Shown here in pieces: positions 53,793-61,462 of a DNA stretch of 64,000 bases (positions are counted from its first letter, which is position 1; every line of letters starts with the position of its first letter). Where the stretch lies: positions 274,191 through 338,190 of the forward strand of contig NZ_JAJSAX010000004.1 in NCBI RefSeq assembly GCF_021261315.1, in the 5' to 3' direction. The notes beneath the pieces were generated by a model. The model searched no databases. It had not been told where the DNA came from and saw only the letters and a list, made by a program, of their open reading frames with translations. This DNA comes from Epilithonimonas sp. JDS (lineage in GTDB: Bacteria > Bacteroidota > Bacteroidia > Flavobacteriales > Weeksellaceae). The position numbers and the translations under genes were made by a program.

Positions 53793-54933
53793 TGACTTGA
53801 TAAAATTTTGAAATTAATTGACTCATATTTTCTACTAAAAGTTGTTGATCAGAGCAATATACAGAAGGATTATTAAACTGAGCTCCATCTTTCCACCGAT
53901 GTAAAATCATGCCGCCTCCGCAAATATCGAGTATTGGACAATCGAGACATTTCTCACTACTGGGCCTCTGCATTTGACGATACTCATTAAACTCTTTGCT
54001 GGCAATAAAATCTAATAATTTTCCGTCTTTAATATTTATTGGCTTTTTAAATTTATCTGCTCCATCAAAAGAACTCTTCAAAGTATCATTCTTCATTATA
54101 ACGCCGTTAGTATCAATAATTGCTATTCCGTAATCGGTGATTCCCATTCCTTCTTTAGAAACAGTTCCACCTAATAAAACCTTTAGCATATCGTCGAGGA
54201 TTCTTATGGGAAGTGGATTCTTATCGTTAAGATATACATTCAGAAGTTTAGTCATCCACTCCCCATATTCAGTAGAATTAACAGTAGCTTTCCCTAATGG
54301 AAGAATGGTATGGTTTCCATCCTTGTACAAAAAATCAACGCTTGGAGCCTCCAATTCTTTAAAAAATGAATATATTTTTTCAGCGTCAGAAGATGGATCT
54401 ATGACAGCTAAAAGACCAGCATTTAGAAATTCATGGTCAGAATGAGATTTGAGAATATCGATTCCCTTAACTACTTGATCAAATGTGCCCTTATTATTGT
54501 GACCAATTCTAAATCTATCATTGATTTCCTTATATCCATCGATACTTACCGCGACACTTGTTCTATTTTTTGAACAAATATCCAGAATTTCAGAAGTAAT
54601 CAAAATTCCATTTGTCTGTATGCTAATTGGATATTCTTCATTAAGAGAATCTCTTAGAAGTGAAAGCAAAAAATCCAACTTCTTTGCGCCGATCAATAAA
54701 GGCTCTCCCCCGTGTAAAACAATACTAAATTTCTGATTCTGGAAATCAGCCAATTCTGCTAACGATTTTGCAATCGCTACCATTGTGGATTCAGTCATCT
54801 GCTTTTCCATAGATGACCAATTAGAATCCCCCATGTTATATACGTAGCAATAGGAACAATTGATATTACACCTGCTCGCTAGTTTTATTAATATGGTATC
54901 AAGTTGAGGATTATGAAATATTTTATCTGCCAC
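53785..54933 (-). CDS. Radical SAM/SPASM peptide maturase (FxsB-like, cyclophane-forming)
   Basis: I prefer a GTG start at 54931-54933 (VADKIFHNPQLDTILIKLASRCN), giving 382 residues. An upstream ATG at 54972 would overlap the precursor gene by 50 bases and add 13 residues with no family support. The radical SAM cluster is CNINCSYC near residues 21-28, followed by VLHGGEPLL and QTNGILI. A SPASM-like iron-sulfur region (KCLDCPILDICGGG, then YCSDQQ) starts near 326. This is the FxsB-type maturase class that links an aromatic side chain to the residue two positions later. The substrate is probably the adjacent precursor. Confidence 0.85.
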   Translation of the reverse strand: MADKIFHNPQLDTILIKLASRCNINCSYCYVYNMGDSNWSSMEKQMTESTMVAIAKSLAELADFQNQKFSIVLHGGEPLLIGAKKLDFLLSLLRDSLNEEYPISIQTNGILITSEILDICSKNRTSVAVSIDGYKEINDRFRIGHNNKGTFDQVVKGIDILKSHSDHEFLNAGLLAVIDPSSDAEKIYSFFKELEAPSVDFLYKDGNHTILPLGKATVNSTEYGEWMTKLLNVYLNDKNPLPIRILDDMLKVLLGGTVSKEGMGITDYGIAIIDTNGVIMKNDTLKSSFDGADKFKKPINIKDGKLLDFIASKEFNEYRQMQRPSSEKCLDCPILDICGGGMILHRWKDGAQFNNPSVYCSDQQLLVENMSQLISKFYQVNA

Positions 54934-55120
54934 GGTTATGACGGTTGTGTGTTCGGTTATAAGCAGAAACATTATTCACGGCATCATTCTTTACCTCCTG
55001 CATCAATCTTTGCAAAACAGAACTGGACACTTTTGTTTCCACAGGGGAAATTTGTTTGTCAGTTTTTTGTGCAATTACATTTGACGAAATTGTTCCTGTG
55101 GAAGAATTATTTAGTTTCAT
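54923..55120 (-). CDS. Candidate RiPP precursor peptide with YNR-T-HNR-HNR core
   Basis: I chose the ATG at 55118-55120, giving 65 residues; a longer frame upstream to 55180 is AT-rich and not peptide-like. The N-terminal leader is polar and Ser/Thr/Gln-rich (KLNNSSTGTISSNVIAQKTD, then ETKVSSSVLQRLMQEVKNDA). The C-terminus reads NNVSAYNRTHNRHNRGR. Its three ring motifs, Tyr-Asn-Arg and twice His-Asn-Arg, have the aromatic-X-residue pattern used by triceptide-type cyclophane enzymes. The stop overlaps the radical SAM start by 11 bases. No signal peptide or Cys is present. Confidence 0.8.
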   Translation of the reverse strand: MKLNNSSTGTISSNVIAQKTDKQISPVETKVSSSVLQRLMQEVKNDAVNNVSAYNRTHNRHNRGR

Positions 55121-55463
55121 AGATAGATTTATTTTCCGTAAAGGTATAAAAAAAAATAGATTTTTTTTAGCCAATATCATAACAACCTTATATTCAGATA
55201 TATAAAATAAAATCTAATAAAAATTTCAAACAAATAGAATAGTTTAAATGCATACATAAGTTACTGTAAATAAGTTTTTTACTATAAAACCTCAAAAGTT
55301 TTATTATGAAAATTAGAAATGTTTTAAAAAGAAAAAATTTTGTTTAAAACATTGTTGATCCCCTTCATTTTAAACATATCTAAAAATGGTTCTTATTAAT
55401 AGAAGAAGTACATCAGTATATTTGCAGATAGTTAACTGATGCAAAATTTTTAATCAAAATATT
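55121..55463. other. Intergenic region upstream of the RiPP operon
   Basis: A very AT-rich stretch of about 340 bases between the precursor (minus strand) and a small plus-strand frame. The promoter for the RiPP operon should lie here, but I could not pick out a good TTG/TAnnTTTG pair on the minus strand. A TATATTTG (55417-55424) on the plus strand fits the -7 consensus without a clear -33 element. Confidence 0.4.
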
Positions 55464-55571
55464 ATGAGAAAAGAAGCGATCCTCATCGATTATATAGATA
55501 GAACTGATGAGATAGAATCTTATTCTTTTGAAGGCAATAAGTATGTAGTAGTAAATAACAAAAAGTGCTAA
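55464..55571 (+). CDS. Putative small protein
   Basis: A 35-codon frame begins MRKEAILIDYIDRTDEIESY, continues SFEGNKYVVVNNKKC and stops with TAA. A plus-strand TATATTTG lies 40 bases upstream. The alternating charged and hydrophobic residues look coding, but the length leaves doubt. No family is recognised. Confidence 0.4.
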   Translation: MRKEAILIDYIDRTDEIESYSFEGNKYVVVNNKKC

Positions 55572-55609
55572 AGCATATTTGGATTTGTAAATAAATAAAA
55601 TTAACAACA

Positions 55610-56004
55610 ATGAAAAAACATTACTTTATCTCGTATTACTCCTCTCAGTAATTTCATGTACTAATTATTATACTGTCCTACTAGAGGAAGATACACCACT
55701 CTATCCCAGCATTAACAGCGAAACTTCTACCACATTTATTCCTAAAGGCATAGAAGTTTATTTATCATCAAGACCCAAAAGGAAAAATTATAGAAAGATC
55801 AAATGGGAAAATTAATGTGGATGGGCTAAAAATCCTCAGCATTCAACATACAGCAACTCTACCAAGACATCATCGTATACTTCTCCAACAGTTGTTGATT
55901 GTAGAACATTTCTTATTTTACGTATAAGAAATTTCAATACGGTTTTCCGTAAAGAATTTATAAAATGGAGGCTTACTTTTGAGGCTGATATTAATCTGTT
56001 TTGA
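55610..56004 (+). pseudogene. Lipoprotein pseudogene with a frameshift and an in-frame TAA
   Basis: From the ATG at 55610 the frame stops after 13 codons (MKKHYFISYYSSQ). A second frame, two bases off, reads LLYLVLLLSVISCTNYYTVL with a lipobox-like SC, then EEDTPLYPSINSETSTTFIP. It continues to KWEN, where a TAA (55813-55815) occurs, and then resumes CGWAKNPQHSTYSNSTKTSS before running to a TGA at 56002-56004. The smooth protein text across the TAA suggests a nonsense change in an old lipoprotein gene, with a frameshift near its start. Confidence 0.5.
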
Positions 56005-56038
56005 TATCATCAATAAGTATTAACCAATTCTTTTTGCT

Positions 56039-56179
56039 ATGAGCACGATCGAAGCAATCAAGCCGGGACATAAACCGAAAAAACCAGATGGCGAGCCCGA
56101 CAAAAGAAGGAGAGTCACACCTCCAAATCAACCTAAACATCCAAAACTAAAACCTCATGAACATGAGAAGGGAGATTAA
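56039..56179 (+). CDS. Small Pro/Lys/His-rich protein
   Basis: A 46-residue frame reads MSTIEAIKPGHKPKKPDGEP and continues DKRRRVTPPNQPKHPKLKPHEHEKGD. It is followed after 18 bases by a good terminator. The proline-rich, charged composition is typical of short unstructured proteins in flavobacteria. The terminator and uninterrupted frame favour a real gene, but no function can be given. Confidence 0.5.
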   Translation: MSTIEAIKPGHKPKKPDGEPDKRRRVTPPNQPKHPKLKPHEHEKGD

Positions 56180-56197
56180 CAAAGGATGAATGGAATT

Positions 56198-56220
56198 AGC
56201 AGCTTTAGGGCTGCTTTTTT
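56198..56220 (+). terminator. Rho-independent terminator
   Basis: AGCAGC (56198-56203) pairs with GCTGCT (56210-56215) and a run of T follows. It ends the small Pro/Lys-rich gene. Confidence 0.85.
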
Positions 56221-56266
56221 GTAACATTCCAAATATATATACTTAACTTCAACGGAAATATAAATT

Positions 56267-56698
56267 ATGCGAAATATCTTAATGATCAGCTTTTTTTTGG
56301 CTTTCTGCAACGTGTTTTCACAAGAGAGCAAAATCCACAAAGAGAAATGGCATTGGAATAACAAATCACAGGATAGTACAACTGGCTATGCTCAGGCTGT
56401 GAAGTTTGACAATGTAGTTTATATATCGGGAGTAGTGACGAATAATATTACACCTGAAGGAATCACTTCCGTTTACAATAATTTAAAAGCGGTTCTGGCA
56501 AATTATGGAGCTACATTTGACAACGTTGTAAAAGAAAACTTATACACTACAGACATCGAGGCAATGAAAAAATACAATAATGTTCGCAAGAAATTCTACA
56601 ATAATGATTTTCCAGCGGCAACTTGGGTACAGGTGCAAAGATTATATATGCCGGATTCTAAATTAGAAGTGGAATTGGTTGCACACTTACCAAAGTAG
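56267..56698 (+). CDS. Secreted RidA/YjgF-like protein lacking the usual catalytic Arg
   Basis: The protein has 143 residues: a signal peptide (MRNILMISFFLAFCNVFSQES) and a RidA fold (GYAQAVKFDNVVYISGVVTNN, then NLKAVLANYGATFDNVVKENLYTTDIEAM, then ELVAHLPK). In RidA the motif FPARSxVEV carries the Arg that binds the imine substrate. Here it reads FPAATWVQV, with Ala in that place. Deaminase activity is therefore doubtful. Export to the periplasm is also unusual for this family, though exported RidA-like proteins exist in Bacteroidota. Confidence 0.75.
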   Translation: MRNILMISFFLAFCNVFSQESKIHKEKWHWNNKSQDSTTGYAQAVKFDNVVYISGVVTNNITPEGITSVYNNLKAVLANYGATFDNVVKENLYTTDIEAMKKYNNVRKKFYNNDFPAATWVQVQRLYMPDSKLEVELVAHLPK

Positions 56699-56759
56699 TT
56701 TACTTAGGCAGTTAAATCATTTTATGCAAAAGCTAAAATAAACTCACAAGGACACTAAA

Positions 56760-56920
56760 ACTAATGCATATGAAAAGAGGTGAAATTTACAGCTGGATTT
56801 TGTAGGAAGATTGACGCAGGACGGAGTTGATTATATTGAGAGATTGAGACCAGAACTGAAATATACGGACTGGGGAACTCATATGTTGGAAATCAAAAAA
56901 AGATCCGGAAAACCTTAATT
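56760..56920 (+). pseudogene. Possible gene remnant
   Basis: A frame starting near 56788 and ending in TAA near 56917-56920 reads LQLDFVGRLTQDGVDYIERL and then RPELKYTDWGTHMLEIKKRS, ending GKP. It has the look of a real protein end, but there is no start codon and the 5' part is missing. A neighbouring frame offers MHMKRGEIYSWIL and stops. The family is not recognised. Confidence 0.25.
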
Positions 56921-56940
56921 CTGCAAGTAGAAAATGATAA

Positions 56941-57786
56941 TTAGCAAATCTTTTTTAGTTCTGATATCATTTGAAAAGCTATAGATACAGGATATTTGTT
57001 AACGTGCGAATAAAAGGAGAATCTCTTTTCAAGCGCAATTCTGGCCTGCTCATACTGATGTGTCGATAGTTTTTCGTCAGGATTAAAGCATTCTTCGATA
57101 ATATCTTTCTTACTATAAGTCTTGCCTTTTAATGCCAGTGAATTGTAAAAATCCATAAGATCAGCTTCGATCGCATGGCCTAATGCCTTATCATTCCTAT
57201 GCTCTTCAAGGATAAAAAGATCTTTAAAGATCGCAATATATTCGGAAAGTTTAATTTTTTTTCTGCTGGCAAAAATATTGGTGCCGTACTGAATTTCAAA
57301 CCATTTGGACAGCGTATCATTGTCAACCTCCCACTCTTTCGCAATAAAGCTCTGACTGAATCGGATCTTCTTATCCAGGAAATTGAGAACATCTTGTGAT
57401 TGATACGACAATTTTTTATTCTGTATGGATATGATGCTTAATAGGCATATTTTCTGAAAGAGGATCATCTGTATAAAAAGACTGGCATATTGATGATAGT
57501 TTGATAGAATTGTTTTTAAAGTATCATACTGCTCTATGATTGCAGAAAGATGTTTCATTTCTAAGTTGATATCAATCGAGTTATCAGGTAAGGAATTTTC
57601 CATTTGATTAAAGGCAGCATTCAGATCGTGTTGCAGTTGCCTGAAACTTTCAGGAAAAATGGGGCGGAAGGTCTTCCATTCCCCTTCTAAAAATATATTG
57701 TACAGCTCCGAGCTGTAATGGTTAAATTTCGGATCATCCATTGAACAACTTTTGGCATCCAATTTTTCCAGAAGTAGCTGATACAT
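56941..57786 (-). CDS. Hypothetical helical protein
   Basis: I chose the ATG at 57784-57786 (MYQLLLEKLDAKSCSMDDPKF, 281 residues). The longer frame upstream overlaps the small SMP-type gene, which is better supported. The protein is almost all helical, has no signal or membrane segment, and contains FSQSFIAKEWEVDNDTLSKWFEIQYG around 150-175, possibly an HTH-like turn. It follows the small SMP-type gene by 37 bases, so the two are probably an operon. No family is recognised. Confidence 0.6.
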   Translation of the reverse strand: MYQLLLEKLDAKSCSMDDPKFNHYSSELYNIFLEGEWKTFRPIFPESFRQLQHDLNAAFNQMENSLPDNSIDINLEMKHLSAIIEQYDTLKTILSNYHQYASLFIQMILFQKICLLSIISIQNKKLSYQSQDVLNFLDKKIRFSQSFIAKEWEVDNDTLSKWFEIQYGTNIFASRKKIKLSEYIAIFKDLFILEEHRNDKALGHAIEADLMDFYNSLALKGKTYSKKDIIEECFNPDEKLSTHQYEQARIALEKRFSFYSHVNKYPVSIAFQMISELKKIC

Positions 57787-57823
57787 AAAAAAAGGTTTAC
57801 CTAAAGATAAACCCTTTTTCCAA

Positions 57824-57961
57824 TTATTTTTTAGAATTTTTACTTGCCGACTTGGTCGCTCTTGCTGCAAAACTATCCTTTTTGACTGCGCCTCCGGATT
57901 TCCTGGCTTCTGCTGACTGAATTCTAGCAGCATCCTCTTTGGTCATTGGTTTCTTTGACAT
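57824..57961 (-). CDS. Small seed-maturation-protein-like (SMP-type) protein
   Basis: A 45-residue frame begins MSKKPMTKEDAARIQSAEAR and ends with SFAARATKSASKNSKK. The Met-Thr-Lys-Glu-Asp-Ala-Ala-Arg-Ile-Gln start is the signature of the short SMP-like proteins common in Bacteroidota and often carried by mobile elements. The gene is too short to score in ordinary ORF lists. A TATCTTTG -7 box lies upstream at 57990-57997 on the minus strand. Confidence 0.75.
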   Translation of the reverse strand: MSKKPMTKEDAARIQSAEARKSGGAVKKDSFAARATKSASKNSKK

Positions 57962-57989
57962 AAAACTTAATTTTTAATTGTTAATAGGA

Positions 57990-57997
57990 CAAAGATA
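57990..57997 (-). promoter_or_regulatory. -7 box for the SMP-type gene
   Basis: TATCTTTG on the minus strand matches TAnnTTTG, 29 bases upstream of the ATG at 57961. I found no good TTG at the expected distance, so only the -7 element is supported. Confidence 0.45.
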
Positions 57998-58080
57998 TAC
58001 ACCTAATAAAAAATTCAGGAAAATTTTCCCCGATAGCTAAGTATAGTGAGAATACTGAGTATCGGTATTCCGAACTTCTG

Positions 58081-58088
58081 TACTTTTG
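58081..58088 (+). promoter_or_regulatory. -7 box upstream of the gene at 58127
   Basis: TACTTTTG matches TAnnTTTG and lies 38 bases before the ATG at 58127. The -33 TTG is not evident. Confidence 0.4.
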
Positions 58089-58126
58089 TCTCTATTGAAA
58101 TAAGAAAAACAATAAGATCAAAATAA

Positions 58127-58912
58127 ATGAGAAAGATAATTAAAGAAGAAAGGATTGGTAACGGTAACCATTGGCATGTGTTCAAAGTCCTCGTCTCCGA
58201 AAATGAGGAAGTCCGAGAAGTGATACATAAAAGATCGGCAGATCCTTCCGCAGCCCCAAAGATTATTGAAATTTATAAATCATTGTCTCAGTCAGCAATG
58301 GAGACTTTAGCGTTCCTTGATTTATATGATAAAAGTACCCTTGAAACTGAGGATTTAAATGCCAATCCTGATGAAGGCTATTTTGTTAGTCCGAATACAG
58401 TGCGCTCGGCTCCGCATTGCGGTTCTATATCGATGAGGATGATCAATAAAGAAAATGTCACTTATAGGGTGTTGGAATTATGCAAGGATTTTGATTTGGC
58501 TAGCCTCATTGAGGATCCGTCAAAGATTGACCGAGAGAAAATGTACAAAATTAAATTGATCGACAGCATAGCGGAACAATTTGTCTATGATCATGAGATT
58601 GAGAAAATAGAGAATTTTGAAGATTTCGTCAAAGAAATGCTGAATAATCTAATGAGTGCGGCTAAGGCTAACTTAGCGCTCTTTGTTGATGCATTTTTCT
58701 TTAAAGTTAATCCTGTTACCAATATGATGGACTATTAAATTGCTGATTTTGACGGGATCATGTATATCACTGATTCAGATACCGCCGTAAAGGATTTATT
58801 CGATGCCAATAAAGAAAATTTTCAAATGGCTCTCCATGAATTTATTGTATTCTTTGTTGCTGAGCCCAATCAAGATCATTATTTAAAGTTGCTAAGCGAT
58901 TTAATATTCTAA
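58127..58912 (+). pseudogene. Hypothetical protein gene broken by an in-frame TAA
   Basis: The first part (58127-58738) encodes 203 residues ending MMDY and then a TAA at 58736-58738. The same frame goes on without another stop for 57 codons (IADFDGIMYITDSDTAVKDL, then FDANKENFQMALHEFIVFFV) to a TAA at 58910-58912. The resumed text looks coding, so the original protein was probably about 260 residues and was cut by one nonsense codon. The N-terminal part has HWHVFKVLVSENEEVREVIHKRSADP, with no family that I recognise. A truncated product could still be made. Confidence 0.6.
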
Positions 58913-59016
58913 GGAAGTATCTTTAATGATAATATTGCAAATCATATGATGTAATAATTTTACAATATCCGGATAAATATATTTCTACAACCAAAATTAA
59001 AGTATTCGGTAGCTTG

Positions 59017-59235
59017 TTACTCTAATAGAATTTCCACAGCAGACTGTCTACCATCTCTATACAGAAACCATGAGATGTTGATGATTTTGAGATAATCATT
59101 TTTGGCTCCAAGCTGTCTATTTTGTTTTTCGGATAAAAGTTCGGTGGTTGAAATATATTCTCCGGTACGGGGAAAGAATGGCAGGTTCCATTTGATTTCC
59201 ACTGATGAATGTTTATAACATAAAAACACTTTCAT
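59017..59235 (-). CDS. Small hypothetical protein
   Basis: I chose the ATG at 59233-59235 (MKVFLCYKHSSVEIKWNLPF, 72 residues). The earlier frame reaches into the topoisomerase gene and is less likely. The protein is basic and contains YISTTELLSEKQNRQLGAKND. It lies 37 bases downstream of the topB gene on the same strand and may be co-transcribed. No family is recognised. Confidence 0.55.
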   Translation of the reverse strand: MKVFLCYKHSSVEIKWNLPFFPRTGEYISTTELLSEKQNRQLGAKNDYLKIINISWFLYRDGRQSAVEILLE

Positions 59236-59272
59236 ATTTTTTATTTCTAAGATACTTATTTTAAAGATAAAT

Positions 59273-61393
59273 TCAGTGATCCGGGAATTCAAATATGGCT
59301 TGGTGGTCCTCTTTCAAAACAATATAGGCACTGAACTTTTTGCCGTTTTTGGCTTTCATATTTTTGATGAGCGTTGTTTTTCTGTTGTTGATGAGTGAAG
59401 TTATTTCTTGTGTGCTTAGCTGTACACCGCAGACATTTCTGAACTGCATCCAGTTGCATTGTTCATCAGGACATTTGATGATCTTGTCTTTGATGATGAG
59501 GTGTTGCTGTTGGCATTTTGGGCATTTGAGTTCGGGAATGTTTTCTTTATGAATTGAGAGTGATAATAGTTCTTTGGTGATCTCTTTTGTATAATCTTTG
59601 ATGTGGGTGATGAATTGTTTTGAATTCAGTTCGCCTTTTTCGATCTTATCCAATGCCATCTCCCACTCTGCGGTCATTTGTATATTGGCGATCTTTTGGT
59701 CTTTGACAAGGTCGAAAACTTTTAAACCTTTTTCTGTTGGTACCAGGGCTTTGCTTTTTCGGATGATGTAATTTCTGCTGAGCAGGGTTTCAATGATGGA
59801 GGCTCTGGTAGCTGGGGTGCCAATACCTATATTTAAAATGGCTTTCTGCGCTTCTTTATCTTCGATCGATCTTCCTGCATTTTCCATGGCTGATAACAGA
59901 TCTGCCTCACTGTACAGTTTGGGCGGTTGGGTGGTCTTTTCCTGTAGATCTGCTCGGGAGATCTTCAGTTCATCCCCGATCTTGATTTCAGGAAGTTCAA
60001 TCAGTGTTTCTTCGACATTATGGTTATTATAAGTGCTGTCGTTATTTTTGTTATTAGCGTTATGTTCTGACAGAATTCCCTTGATGGCCCGCCAGCCTTT
60101 GTGGAGTATTTTTGATCCTTTGATGCTGAATTCATAGTGGTATACTTTGAACGTAATATGGCTGACCTGTTTGGAGCAATTTTCTGAAAGCGATTCCAAT
60201 AAACGGTAGGCGATCATATCGTAAATGGCTTTTTCTTTTGCGGTGAGTGCTGATGGTATTTTTGTGGTGACCAGTAATCCGTGGTGATCGGTCACCTTGA
60301 GGTCATTGACCATCTTTTTGTTAAAGTTCCCGAATTTGATTGTTGAAATGGCAGGTTTGAACTGATCGACGGTATTGAGAATTCTGACCAGTTCCGGGAT
60401 TTCTGCCCAAAGGTCTGCGGGAATATATTTACTGCCGGTTCTGGGATAGGTAATGAATCTCTTTTCGTAAAGTGACTGTGCGGTCTGCAAAACCTCATCA
60501 GCCGACAGACCTAACTTTCTGTTTGCCTCCTTTTGAAGTTCTGTCAGATCAAATAGTAAGGGTGACTGCTCCTGAATTGTTTTAACGGATACATCTTCCA
60601 CCGTGGCTTTGCCCTCCCGCTCTATGGATTTAAGAATCTGTTCCGTTTGCTTTTTGTCATCCCATTGTTCATTGGATTGACTGGTGAAATCCAGATATTC
60701 TTTTCGGTGCTTTAATTGGATCTTGAAGTATTTCTTCTTTGTGAAATTTTGATGGTCTTCGAATCTTTTGCAGATCAAAGCGAGTGTCGGGGTCTGTACC
60801 CTGCCTAAAGAATAGACATCTTCATTGGCGGCAATGCTCAATGCCTGGGTAGCATTGATTCCGACCAGCCAGTCGGCTTCGCTCCTGGTTTTTGCTGCCT
60901 CGTACAAACCGTCGAATGCTGAGCCTGGTTGAAGTTTTTTGAAGCCTTCCTGTATGGCTTTTTCAGTAAGGGAACTGATCCAGAGTCTTTCGAAAGGTTT
61001 TTTACATTGGAGATAGTGGTAGATGTAGCGGAAGATGAGCTCTCCTTCCCTTCCGGCATCGGTAGCTACAATAATGCTGTCGCATTGATCGATCACATTT
61101 TTAATGATCCTTAGTTGTTTGACTGCGGAAGGATCAGGCTGGTAACCTTTGTTGTTTTGCTTTTTGATGGTTCTGGGAATCAATAGGAATGGATCTGGAA
61201 AGATAGGCAAAGAGGCTTTGTCAAAGCCTCTTATACCATAATCTTCCGGCATTCCCAGAGACGCCAAATGACCTAATGCCCAGGTTACGCAGTAACCATT
61301 GCCTTCGAGGTAACCGTCTTTTCTTTCGTTGGCATTTAACAATTGTGCAATTTCTCTTGCAACACTGGGCTTTTCTGCGATAATGGCTTTCAT
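59273..61393 (-). CDS. topB: DNA topoisomerase III (type IA)
   Basis: The protein has 706 residues. A TOPRIM domain is at the N-terminus (MKAIIAEKPSVAREIAQLL, with DAGREGELIFRYIYHYLQ near 106). The active-site Tyr is in KRFITYPRTGSKYIP near 312. The C-terminus has a zinc-finger-like CPKCQQQHL-x-CPDEQCNW unit. Type IA topoisomerases are standard maintenance genes of Bacteroidota conjugative elements, needed to resolve single-stranded intermediates. The gene precedes the DUF3945 and HTH genes in the element's right part. Confidence 0.95.
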   Translation of the reverse strand: MKAIIAEKPSVAREIAQLLNANERKDGYLEGNGYCVTWALGHLASLGMPEDYGIRGFDKASLPIFPDPFLLIPRTIKKQNNKGYQPDPSAVKQLRIIKNVIDQCDSIIVATDAGREGELIFRYIYHYLQCKKPFERLWISSLTEKAIQEGFKKLQPGSAFDGLYEAAKTRSEADWLVGINATQALSIAANEDVYSLGRVQTPTLALICKRFEDHQNFTKKKYFKIQLKHRKEYLDFTSQSNEQWDDKKQTEQILKSIEREGKATVEDVSVKTIQEQSPLLFDLTELQKEANRKLGLSADEVLQTAQSLYEKRFITYPRTGSKYIPADLWAEIPELVRILNTVDQFKPAISTIKFGNFNKKMVNDLKVTDHHGLLVTTKIPSALTAKEKAIYDMIAYRLLESLSENCSKQVSHITFKVYHYEFSIKGSKILHKGWRAIKGILSEHNANNKNNDSTYNNHNVEETLIELPEIKIGDELKISRADLQEKTTQPPKLYSEADLLSAMENAGRSIEDKEAQKAILNIGIGTPATRASIIETLLSRNYIIRKSKALVPTEKGLKVFDLVKDQKIANIQMTAEWEMALDKIEKGELNSKQFITHIKDYTKEITKELLSLSIHKENIPELKCPKCQQQHLIIKDKIIKCPDEQCNWMQFRNVCGVQLSTQEITSLINNRKTTLIKNMKAKNGKKFSAYIVLKEDHQAIFEFPDH

Positions 61394-61462
61394 AGGATTG
61401 GATTTATTGTGGTAGTAACTGTATTTGTTGATTAGGATAGTTGTTTAATTGTAATTAAGTAA

